Source: Chloroflexota bacterium (GTDB lineage Bacteria > Chloroflexota > Dehalococcoidia > UBA1151). Taken from it: a stretch of DNA of 12,055 bases. Where the stretch lies: the NCBI GenBank assembly GCA_022561735.1, contig JADFQR010000013.1, positions 1 to 12,055 on the forward strand. The letters are read 5' to 3'. Positions 1 through 6,525 of the stretch are shown one piece after another. How positions within the stretch are numbered: the first letter of the stretch is position 1; each line of letters opens with the position of its first letter. The notes beneath the pieces are model-generated. The model worked only from the letters and a program-made list of their open reading frames with translations, had not been told where the DNA came from and did no database searches. The translations under genes and the position numbers were made by a program.

Positions 1-3000
1 ACCAGGCCGAGCCCCATGAAACCCTGGAACAGCCGGTTGAAGGCGTTGTTCTGCGCGATCCCGGTCTTGATCTCTTTCAGTGTGTCGATGGCCTGCATGC
101 CGTTGTCCAGAAAAGCCGTCTCCATCGCCGCCGCCGTGCGTCCCGGGTCGACCCCGTCCCTCAACCGAATCCTGAACGTGGTGAACGGTATCGGCTCACC
201 GGACAGGTCTTCGAAAACATCAGCGCGGGTAATCAGGTTGGCGACCGGGCCGCCGTCAAATTCAAAGGATTCGGCAAACAGGTCCATCGCCCCGATCACC
301 GTGCGCGTTATGACGGCGCCACGCCCGCGGCTCTGACGCAATTCCAGGTCGATAGCCTCAACCGGGCCGTCTTCCTGCTGGGACCATCCCTCGATGGCGA
401 ACTCAGCGCCGCCGAACCGGAACCCTCCGCCATCAGATTCCAGGAGGTCGGCGCTTACGATGGCAAGTGAGGGATCCGCCGCCAGCGCATTCCATACGCC
501 CCGGGACACCGCTGCCGGATCATCTAACGGCGTATCGGGCGGCAGATACGCAGGATCGAAATGCGTAATCTCGAGCAGCGTCTCCTCAAGGTACGCCCGT
601 TCGGCGCCCCGAACGCCCAGAGAACGGAATCGCTGCTCCTCGGCGCCGGGCTGCCGCGTCTCTGCGGGAACGTCGGTATGGGCAACGATCACGTCGAAAT
701 CCGCCGGGTCAAGGTTGGGCGCGCGTTCTATCGCAGACTCGATATCGGTTACCGGCAGATCGATGCTGGTTTCCGCCCGGATGTCGAACCCTCCCGTCAC
801 GCGATCAGGCGTCTGGTCAAGATCGCTGCCGATGCTGTTGAGGATCGCGAACACCATCATCGTGAAGATCACAAGGGAAAACATTGCAACGGTCAAACCG
901 GTCCGGAACTTGGCCTGCATCGGGTAGGCGATCGCCGGTTTGAGAATCGCCTTGATCTGCGTAGACCCTCCTAACGCCGCCTCGAGTCCGCGGGCGATCA
1001 GGTCAGCGTTGTACATCAGCAACCACACAGAGGAAGCAACCATCCACGTCCCGGACAGGATGAACATCTCTACGCTTCCGTTTAACTCCCCGGTCAGCCA
1101 GTTGAGCGCATCGAACGGAAGCGCCCAGAACACCAACACCGTCGCTCCGATGAACGTGAAAGAGGTTCGATCAACCGCTTCTTCCCGCAGACCGCTTCGC
1201 CGGAGCAACGTCCGGATCAAGAGACCGATCCCGACCAGCGTCAGGCTCACGCCCATTGTCCACAACGCGGCGAGATCCACCTCGAGACCCCACGCCGCCA
1301 GCAGGACGCCGATGAGAATCAACGGCCAGCCGATGGCGAGGTAGGGCTGGAACACCCTGAACAGCGCGAGCACGGTAAGAACGATCCACGGAAGGATCAG
1401 GAGATGTAAAAACAACATCACCACGGGCAGTACCGCGCCCTCCCCGCGGCGATGCGCCGTTACGGCCCGATACAGGTAGTAACCCGGCCCCAGGGTCGCT
1501 TGCCCAACGCGTGCCAGGCGGATCAGCAACGGTGGGGTGTCGGACGGAACGAGCTCCTCCGGCAGTCCACGGATGGCGACCACGATGTTGAGACGGCTTA
1601 CGCGGTATGCGGACACGGCAACCGTCGCCAGCGTTAAAAGCATCCCGGCCGAGAACGCCGCCACTACCGACGTCAGCGTGAAGCTGTACTGGAACGTGAA
1701 CGCAGAATCTTCCTCTTCCCCGATGATCCCGCCCATCATCTGGACAAGCACCATGCTCGCAAGGATGCCGATCAGGGTGCCGATCAACGCCGCCCCGAGC
1801 GCGTAGGCGAACCCCTCGTAGGTGAACATCTGGACAAGGTGCCGCCGTTTCGTGCCGACGGCGCGTACGATGCCCATCTCGATCGACCGGGACGCCGCCA
1901 GCATCACGAACACAAGGAATATCAGCAGCAACCCGACGATGATCGAGAACGACCCGAAAATGGTGAAAAACGTCAGGAAGATATTGCCGAACAGTTCAGC
2001 AAGCTCCAGGCCGTCCCGCTTCAACTCATCGACCGCCAGGATCTGTAACCCGGAAAGCAAGGCTGTTACCGGAACGGTGAGGTCCCGGCGCTCAGACATT
2101 TCAATCGCCACGAGGATGTGCGCAGCCAGCGCTGAATCCGCGGCCTTTGAACGAAACACGTTCGTCACTTGCACGTCTGGCGCGGCGTTGAACGGCCCCT
2201 GCCCGGAGAGCGCCTCACCGGCAGACGTGAGCAGGGCGGCCGTCCCGGGCGCCAGATCAGCGCTGTTCGCCTCGACGTAAGCCATAAGATCCGCCCCGGC
2301 TCCGGTCCCGGCGAGCGACTCCACCAGTGACGCCGCCACCGTGAAACCATCCGGTGAACTCACAAGAGCCGCCAGGGCCTGCCCACCGGCCCCGTCCGTT
2401 CCGTCCGGGAACCCCCCGGCTCCCGTCAGGTCGACAAAGGGCAATGCGATGAGAAACCGGTCCCCGATCGCTGCCATCAGATGACCGGACGCGTCGGTGT
2501 CCAACAGGGGAGCCAGCAACGCCCCGACCTGCGAGGCCTGTTGCGCCGTAACCGTTTCGCCGGGCTCCAGCTCCGCGATCAGGACCCTGAGATCGTCTTC
2601 GTTGCTGTCGCTCAGAATGCCGCCGCCGCCGGTATCGGCATATGCGTTCAATACCTTGATCACGTCCGGCGTGCGGAGCACATCGAAAAGCTGCTGCGCT
2701 ACGACCGGGTCGGTGAACTCAATTCGCAGCGTCTCCGCCACGTCTGTCGCGAGGTCTACACCGTCCCTCACCCCCCCGGTGGCTGAAAGGTCGATTCGAT
2801 TGACCTGCCCTTCCCGCGCCATGATCCGCTGCATGGCGCCGAGAGAGATGATCGCTCGATGGTCATTCGCTGCAAGGCCCCTGTCGCGAACGATCGCCCG
2901 CGTCGTGAAGGAATGCCGGCCGGTGGGCGAAACGATCACGATCTCGTCGCCGGCCCGCGCATCGAGCTCTTTCGCTCCTGACTCGTTGATCAGGACCTCG

Positions 3001-3596
3001 TTATCCCCGAGCTCATCGAGCCGGAACAGTTGCCCGTCCAGGGTACGGATCTCACCGAATCCGTCCTGGCGCGTGCCGTCAAATCCGACGACCGTCATCC
3101 TGGATTCGGTGAGCTGAGAGCGAGTGTCCAGGACCGGCAGGACCTCCCGTATCTGGGGCATCACCCCGTCAATCCGTCCGTCCGCCGTCGTGATGTCGAG
3201 TACGAGGGACAGCGTCTCCGCATCCATATACAGGTCAGCGAAAAACCCCGCCCCGTCCGGGTTTTCGCCGAACACCTGGCTCTCCGTACTGCTTCCGATC
3301 TGCGGCGTGCGCAGGCGGAGGTCCGTGTGACCGAGCGCGTCCAGGACCACGCCCCGTATCGAACCGGTCACGGTGTCACCGATCGCCAGCGATGCTGAGA
3401 TGATGGTCGTAGACAGCATCAGGCCGACGATAATCAGCACCGTTTGAGCGCGCCGTCTCGGGATGTTCCGGAGAGCGAGCTTCATCAGGATGCGATTGCG
3501 GAGCGCCATCGTGATGATCACGAGGCTCGCGATCGCCAGGATGCCAGAGAGCGTGATGGCGAGTCCCGCCATCGGTACGCCAAAAAGGTTTTCCAA
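1..3596 (-). CDS. MacB/FtsX-type ABC transporter permease, very large, C-terminus cut by the window edge
   Basis: One uninterrupted minus-strand frame of 1198 codons that leaves the window before its stop. It is the membrane subunit for the ATPase encoded 7 bases upstream and probably exports a lipid, lipoprotein or peptide, or works by mechanotransmission; the substrate cannot be read. The TTG at 3596 is chosen as start because the reading from there (L/M-ENLFGVPM) gives an extra N-terminal helix (about 9-30) as in related large FtsX proteins; an ATG at 3572 is the alternative. Then LALRNIPRRRAQT and a second helix (46-66), a large extracytoplasmic domain (67-530), a FtsX helix trio (536-564, 594-620, 634-660) containing RSIEMGIVRAVG, about five helices (727-865), a further helix (899-921), and a second extracytoplasmic domain (930-1180). 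The last FtsX helices are off-window. A helical, Ala/Asp-rich insert (about 325-470) inside the first extracytoplasmic domain looks unusual. Family call is firm; substrate is unknown. Confidence 0.9.
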   Translation of the reverse strand, partial: MENLFGVPMAGLAITLSGILAIASLVIITMALRNRILMKLALRNIPRRRAQTVLIIVGLMLSTTIISASLAIGDTVTGSIRGVVLDALGHTDLRLRTPQIGSSTESQVFGENPDGAGFFADLYMDAETLSLVLDITTADGRIDGVMPQIREVLPVLDTRSQLTESRMTVVGFDGTRQDGFGEIRTLDGQLFRLDELGDNEVLINESGAKELDARAGDEIVIVSPTGRHSFTTRAIVRDRGLAANDHRAIISLGAMQRIMAREGQVNRIDLSATGGVRDGVDLATDVAETLRIEFTDPVVAQQLFDVLRTPDVIKVLNAYADTGGGGILSDSNEDDLRVLIAELEPGETVTAQQASQVGALLAPLLDTDASGHLMAAIGDRFLIALPFVDLTGAGGFPDGTDGAGGQALAALVSSPDGFTVAASLVESLAGTGAGADLMAYVEANSADLAPGTAALLTSAGEALSGQGPFNAAPDVQVTNVFRSKAADSALAAHILVAIEMSERRDLTVPVTALLSGLQILAVDELKRDGLELAELFGNIFLTFFTIFGSFSIIVGLLLIFLVFVMLAASRSIEMGIVRAVGTKRRHLVQMFTYEGFAYALGAALIGTLIGILASMVLVQMMGGIIGEEEDSAFTFQYSFTLTSVVAAFSAGMLLTLATVAVSAYRVSRLNIVVAIRGLPEELVPSDTPPLLIRLARVGQATLGPGYYLYRAVTAHRRGEGAVLPVVMLFLHLLILPWIVLTVLALFRVFQPYLAIGWPLILIGVLLAAWGLEVDLAALWTMGVSLTLVGIGLLIRTLLRRSGLREEAVDRTSFTFIGATVLVFWALPFDALNWLTGELNGSVEMFILSGTWMVASSVWLLMYNADLIARGLEAALGGSTQIKAILKPAIAYPMQAKFRTGLTVAMFSLVIFTMMVFAILNSIGSDLDQTPDRVTGGFDIRAETSIDLPVTDIESAIERAPNLDPADFDVIVAHTDVPAETRQPGAEEQRFRSLGVRGAERAYLEETLLEITHFDPAYLPPDTPLDDPAAVSRGVWNALAADPSLAIVSADLLESDGGGFRFGGAEFAIEGWSQQEDGPVEAIDLELRQSRGRGAVITRTVIGAMDLFAESFEFDGGPVANLITRADVFEDLSGEPIPFTTFRIRLRDGVDPGRTAAAMETAFLDNGMQAIDTLKEIKTGIAQNNAFNRLFQGFMGLGL

Positions 3597-3603
3597 AGGG
3601 GGT

Positions 3604-4302
3604 TTAACTTTCTCCGGGAACCGGGTCTTCGATCACCCCGTCACGCATCTTCACGATCCGATGCGTACGGCTGCCCACCTCAAGCGTGTGCGTTACCAGA
3701 ACAAACGTCTGCCCATGCTCTTTATTGAGATCACACAGCAGGTCCATAACCTGGGTCGTATTCTCTGAATCCAGGTTGCCTGTGGGCTCATCAGCCCAGA
3801 CGATGGCGGGGTCGTTCGCCAACGCTCGCGCGATAGCCACCCGCTGGATCTGTCCGCCCGAAAGCTCGTTCGGGTTATGGTCTGCCCAGTCGGCCATCCC
3901 GACCTGGTCCAGCTTCTCCATGGCCTTCGTGTGCGCCGCCTTTGACTTGACGCCTGCGAGGACGAGCGGCAACTCGACATTCTCCCGCGCAGAAAGTACC
4001 GGAAGCAGGTTAAATGACTGGAACACGAACCCCATCGATCGCGCCCGGTAATCGCTCAGCGCGTCATCTGACATGCCTCGCAAGGGCCGGTCGTCGATCG
4101 TGATTTCGCCGCGATCGATGACGTCCAATCCGGAGAGGCAGTTCAACAGGGTGGTCTTGCCACAGCCGCTGGGTCCCATAATCGCAACCATCTCGCCGCG
4201 AGCCACCGACAGGCTGACGCCTTTAAGAGCCTCGACCACCACACTACGCGACCGGTATGTCTTGAAGACATCCTTGGCCTCGATGATCCAGCCATTTTCC
4301 AA
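3604..4302 (-). CDS. ABC transporter ATP-binding protein, LolD/MacB type
   Basis: Cytoplasmic ATPase that powers the permease encoded directly downstream. All motifs are intact (numbers count from a GTG at 4311): Walker A GPSGCGKTT at 46-54, Q-loop Gln98 in VFQSFNLLP, signature LSGGQIQRVAIARAL from 150, Walker B AIVWADEP at 169-176 with catalytic Glu175, D-loop GNLDS, and H-loop His208 in LVTHT. Length (about 232-235 residues) and the FNLLP/GNLDS wording are typical of the LolD/MacB/FtsE group. I place the start at TTG 4302: AGGGGG at 4312-4317 lies 9 bases before it, whereas the same G-run abuts the GTG at 4311 and would leave no spacing. The stop at 3604-3606 is 7 bases from the permease TTG, so the two are certainly co-transcribed. 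Confidence 0.95.
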   Translation of the reverse strand: MENGWIIEAKDVFKTYRSRSVVVEALKGVSLSVARGEMVAIMGPSGCGKTTLLNCLSGLDVIDRGEITIDDRPLRGMSDDALSDYRARSMGFVFQSFNLLPVLSARENVELPLVLAGVKSKAAHTKAMEKLDQVGMADWADHNPNELSGGQIQRVAIARALANDPAIVWADEPTGNLDSENTTQVMDLLCDLNKEHGQTFVLVTHTLEVGSRTHRIVKMRDGVIEDPVPGES

Positions 4303-4501
4303 GCCATGCACCCCCCTGTAGAGGTTTGTCAGATCGTGTAGTTATCGGATTGTCGTCTCTATGTTCGTACGGAAACCGCCCCGGGGCTATAGTTGCCGTC
4401 GAATTCGCAGGAATTGGCCGCACCATCCCATCACGGGGCGGGAATGAATTGGAAGGTTTAATTCCGGCGTCAGCCATCGCTTTGACGCCCGGAGTCGCTC
4501 A
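4303..4501. promoter_or_regulatory. Divergent intergenic region between the ABC operon and the phosphatase
   Basis: Holds the control sequences for both neighbours. On the plus strand TATAGT (4388-4393) is a fair -10; the matching -35 position (TTCGTA near 4364) is poor. A perfect 10-base palindrome GCCCCGGGGC (4378-4387) touches that -10, and an imperfect dyad with arms GGAAT/ATTCC (4441-4465, 7 of the 8 outermost pairs) lies in the untranslated leader. GGAG at 4491-4494 is the ribosome site for the phosphatase. No convincing minus-strand promoter was found. Palindromes this short are expected by chance in GC-rich DNA. Confidence 0.35.
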
Positions 4502-5119
4502 ATGACCAGATTGATCCTTGTACGTCACGGTGAGACTGACTGGAACGTGATCGGGCGGGCCCAGGGACAGGCCGACCAGCCGTTAAACGAGCGCGGGCTG
4601 GCGCAGGCGGAGCTGGTTGGGCGGCACATCAGAGAGAATTATGACGTCGGCGTGATCTGGTCCAGTGACCTTTCGAGATGTGCGCGGACCGCTGGCGCCG
4701 TGGGCGCGCCCGTCCGGTTGACCGAAACGATTCGCGAAATCAACTTCGGTGAATGGGAAGGGCGGCGCTGGAATGAAATACGCACGGAAAGCCCGGAAGG
4801 GATTGGTCGCTTCGTATCCGGTGACCCGCAGTTCCGTCCGCCTGGCGGCGAATCGATGAGTGACGTCGTGATACGGGCAAAGCGTTTCATTGAAGAAACC
4901 GGTCTGCTGAAGATAGACGGTGACGTCGTGATCGTAGGGCACGGCGGCTCGCTCAAGTGCCTGCTCGTCGTATTGCTGGATCTGCCGGACGCCGCCGTGG
5001 GCCGGTTTCATTTCTCGAACTGCGGCCTCAGCGTGGTGGGCGTGAATAACGGCTCAGCGACGCTTATGACGTTCAACCACACCGCTCACCTGGATGCTGC
5101 GTCAGCGCCAATCACCTAA
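4502..5119 (+). CDS. Histidine phosphatase family protein (phosphoglycerate-mutase-like fold)
   Basis: A 205-residue soluble phosphatase of the 2H/branch-1 histidine phosphatase superfamily (GpmB/CobC/PhoE-like). The phosphorylated histidine is His9 in LVRHGETDW; Arg8, Arg59 (SSDLSRCARTA), Glu79 (REINFGEWEG) and His147 (VGHGGS) complete the usual catalytic set. Length is normal for the family. The start is ATG 4502 with GGAG 7 bases upstream. Family members act on phosphosugars, phosphoserine, alpha-ribazole phosphate or nucleotides, and sequence alone does not say which. I see no cobalamin or amino-acid genes next to it, so no specific substrate is assigned. It is divergent from the ABC operon and its stop overlaps that of the convergent regulator gene by 4 bases. 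Confidence 0.95.
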   Translation: MTRLILVRHGETDWNVIGRAQGQADQPLNERGLAQAELVGRHIRENYDVGVIWSSDLSRCARTAGAVGAPVRLTETIREINFGEWEGRRWNEIRTESPEGIGRFVSGDPQFRPPGGESMSDVVIRAKRFIEETGLLKIDGDVVIVGHGGSLKCLLVVLLDLPDAAVGRFHFSNCGLSVVGVNNGSATLMTFNHTAHLDAASAPIT

Positions 5120-5763
5120 CGGTCCGGGTCTTGCTTTCCCGATTCGTTCAGGATCAGGTACTTGCAGAAGGGATCACCGTGTGTCAGGCATGCGACTCGT
5201 TCTACCGGAGCCGCGACGACGGCGGAAATAACCGCGGTGTCGTAAGTGCACAGCTCCGGATTGCTGATGGCGACGGAACGGAACGGGCAGTTCATCAGGC
5301 TGATGGAGATCTGGCCGTTGTCCTCGCCCACCACCGGAGCAAAATCTTGATCGCGGAGCACGTCGATCAAGCTGACGATCCCGGCGCCGTTAACGCCGTG
5401 CTGATCCACCGATTCCCGGGCTATGTCCTTCAGGACATCATCGAGTAACTGCCTGCCGCTCCGCTCAGTCAGCGATTCAGGCCCCAGGGAGGCCAGCTTG
5501 GAGATCAGTTTCCCGAGCATCTGGCTGTAGTGCCGGGGCCGGGTTTCGTGGCCGCGTTCTGTCAGCGAGAACGAAAACTCCGGCCTGCCGGTGCCGCGCC
5601 GGACCTCGGTAAAGGTGACCAGCCCGTCGCGTTGCAGGATATCGAGATGGCGCCGGATGGTCGCCGGCGCCAGGCTGAACTCGGCTGCCAGGCCTGTAAC
5701 CGTTTCAGAGTCTCGACTCTGGATGAGTACGAGAATCCGGTCCCGTGTGGATGATGATGCCAT
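5116..5763 (-). CDS. Winged-helix transcriptional regulator with SufR-like cysteine-rich C-terminal domain
   Basis: A 215-residue DNA-binding regulator. Residues 7-67 form a DeoR/ArsR-like winged helix: recognition helix near ATIRRHLDILQRDGL (34-48) and a wing RRGTGRPEFSFSLT (55-68). The middle (70-150) is helical. The C-terminal part has four cysteines, Cys159 (NCPF), Cys172, Cys192 and Cys200 (DPFCKY), spaced C-X12-C-X19-C-X7-C. The CPF...C...GDPFCKY layout, and the X12 and roughly X27 gaps, recall the iron-sulfur sensor SufR and related regulators; cluster binding is therefore plausible but inferred. No suf genes are in view. The start is ATG 5763; no Shine-Dalgarno sequence is visible, so a leaderless or weakly initiated message is possible. 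It lies divergent to the zinc-ribbon gene and could control itself or that gene. Confidence 0.85.
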   Translation of the reverse strand: MASSSTRDRILVLIQSRDSETVTGLAAEFSLAPATIRRHLDILQRDGLVTFTEVRRGTGRPEFSFSLTERGHETRPRHYSQMLGKLISKLASLGPESLTERSGRQLLDDVLKDIARESVDQHGVNGAGIVSLIDVLRDQDFAPVVGEDNGQISISLMNCPFRSVAISNPELCTYDTAVISAVVAAPVERVACLTHGDPFCKYLILNESGKQDPDR

Positions 5764-5939
5764 CGATTGTCGGCATTCCGTGCTGTTACGCGGTCGGCGT
5801 CAGCTGTGAAGCCCGCCCGCCACGCTTGTCGATGTGAGCGAGGCCCGTACTGTTGGCTAATCCAGGTAACCCTATCATGCAGCAGGCCAAGCGCGAGTAT
5901 GTTTCAGACTTGTTACGTTGAGTTTCGTGATTTCCGAGG

Positions 5940-5960
5940 ACCAATATCTGGTATACTGGT
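5940..5960. promoter_or_regulatory. Imperfect 21-base dyad, candidate operator over the -10 box
   Basis: Left arm ACCAATAT (5940-5947) and right arm ATACTGGT (5953-5960) pair at 7 of 8 positions around a 5-base centre. The right half contains the -10 hexamer of the plus-strand promoter, so a dimeric repressor bound here would block it. The adjacent winged-helix regulator is an obvious but unproven candidate to bind it. Confidence 0.4.
5952..5957 (+). promoter_or_regulatory. Extended -10 promoter for the zinc-ribbon gene
   Basis: TATACT preceded by TGG gives an extended -10 (TG-N-TATACT) matching the consensus at five of six positions. The -35 region (around GATTTC near 5929-5934) is weak, as is usual with extended -10 promoters. 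The predicted transcript start is about 5964, leaving a leader of roughly 124 bases before the TTG at 6088. Confidence 0.5.
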
Positions 5961-5965
5961 ACGCT

Positions 5966-6006
5966 GGCTCCGGGTCCTGACTTAATGACGCCGGGCCTCT
6001 TTTTTT
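5966..6006 (+). terminator. Intrinsic terminator hairpin with T-run in the leader
   Basis: GGC (5966-5968) and CCGG (5970-5973) pair with CCGGGCC (5991-5997) with T5969 bulged; GTC (5974-5976) pairs with GAC (5987-5989) with G5990 bulged; the loop is 10 bases. TCTTTTTTT (5998-6006) follows. This is a good rho-independent terminator on the plus strand only. No plus-strand gene ends just upstream, and the hairpin begins about two bases after the predicted transcript start, so it either attenuates the downstream gene or ends a very short RNA. Confidence 0.65.
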
Positions 6007-6026
6007 GGACCTGACGCGGCCCTGAC
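5973..6026 (+). repeat. Three direct copies of GGNCCTGAC
   Basis: GGTCCTGAC at 5973-5981, GGACCTGAC at 6007-6015 and GGCCCTGAC at 6018-6026 differ only at the third base. Start-to-start spacing is 34 and 11 bases, close to three helical turns and one. Copy 1 is inside the terminator hairpin; copies 2 and 3 follow the T-run. They could be sites for a DNA- or RNA-binding protein. Confidence 0.5.
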
Positions 6027-6074
6027 CGTTGTTTGGTCCGGACCCCCGCACAAACTTCGCGGGGCCAGCCGCTG

Positions 6075-6079
6075 GGAGG
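6075..6079 (+). promoter_or_regulatory. Ribosome binding site that fixes a TTG start
   Basis: GGAGG, inside GGGAGGA, lies 8 bases before TTG 6088. No in-frame ATG is near, so this site is the reason for choosing the TTG start of the zinc-ribbon protein. Confidence 0.8.
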
Positions 6080-6087
6080 AACGCCCG

Positions 6088-6504
6088 TTGCCGACGAAGA
6101 AACCCGCCACCGCCACCGGCAAAACCGCCTCAAAAGCGAAGGCCGGTTCCAGGACTGCCAGCGCCGCCAAAACGGCGGTAAAGGCCAAAGCCACCAGGGC
6201 GACGGCAAAATCCAAAGCAGCGGTCGCAGTCGATGTCGCCGAACAGGCGCCCGTTGAGGATTCCTCAGACTGCAAACACTCCTGGCTTATCGAGCCCCCG
6301 AACGGCCCGACCAGTAACGGCTCGTGCGCGCACTGTGGTCAGACGCGCGAGTTCCGCAACTCCTACGAGTACACGCCTTCCTGGACCGCACGGTCCGGCA
6401 AAGCCGCCGCCGGTAAAGCCGCCGCAGCGAAAGCAGCGGCCTCGAACAGCGGTTCCGCCAAGGCCGCGCCTGCTGGCAAAGATTCCTCGTCCGCACGCAA
6501 GTAG
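6088..6504 (+). CDS. Lys/Ala-rich protein with central C-H-C-C zinc-ribbon-like motif, function unknown
   Basis: A 138-residue protein with three parts. Residues 2-45 are a basic Lys/Ala/Thr tail resembling histone H1 or bacterial nucleoid-protein tails. After a short acidic link (49-61) comes a compact core (62-99) with Cys62-X-His64, Trp66, LIEPPNGPTSNGSC, Cys80-X2-Cys83, then REFRNSYEY and Trp99. Residues 100-138 are a second Lys/Ala/Ser tail. The C-X-H...C-X2-C set suggests one bound zinc. I recall similar short CKHxWLIEPPNGP cores in Chloroflexota proteins of unknown role, but cannot name a family with certainty. The tails argue for DNA or RNA binding. There is no signal peptide or membrane helix. 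The start is TTG 6088 with a strong ribosome site. The gene has its own promoter and structured leader, and it converges on cofE with 21 bases between stop codons. Confidence 0.8.
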   Translation: MPTKKPATATGKTASKAKAGSRTASAAKTAVKAKATRATAKSKAAVAVDVAEQAPVEDSSDCKHSWLIEPPNGPTSNGSCAHCGQTREFRNSYEYTPSWTARSGKAAAGKAAAAKAAASNSGSAKAAPAGKDSSSARK

Positions 6505-6525
6505 TTCCCGGCTGAGCCTGGCTCC

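Larger units (their letters stand above)
5764..6087. other. 324-base control region between regulator and zinc-ribbon gene
   Basis: No gene is supported here. The left part (5764-5939) shows nothing I can name; it should contain the regulator's own promoter, but no good minus-strand -35/-10 pair is visible. The right part holds a promoter, a dyad, a terminator hairpin and short repeats described separately. A hairpin with CCCCGC (6044-6049) and GCGGGG (6059-6064) stands 10 bases before the ribosome site, and a palindrome GGTCCGGACC lies at 6035-6044. I looked for a tRNA cloverleaf and did not find one. Confidence 0.5.

Noticed and set aside
16..3398. Many plus-strand open frames across the left part, up to 206 codons
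   Set aside because: All lie opposite the permease frame, which is continuous for 1198 codons with clear FtsX motifs; the plus frames are Arg/Ser-rich, low-information shadows caused by high GC.
4378..4387. Palindrome GCCCCGGGGC as a certain operator
   Set aside because: At roughly 60% GC a perfect 10-base palindrome is expected about once per 800-900 bases, so position next to a -10 is the only support.
5764..5965. Possible tRNA or small structured RNA upstream of the 5966-6006 terminator
   Set aside because: No cloverleaf, T-loop motif or CCA-like end could be found, and no long stems appear; a short RNA ending at the terminator remains only a possibility.
5786..6275. Minus-strand frames covering the control region and the zinc-ribbon gene
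   Set aside because: They are antisense to a gene with a good ribosome site and a coherent motif, and their products are Arg/Trp/Ala-rich with no domain.
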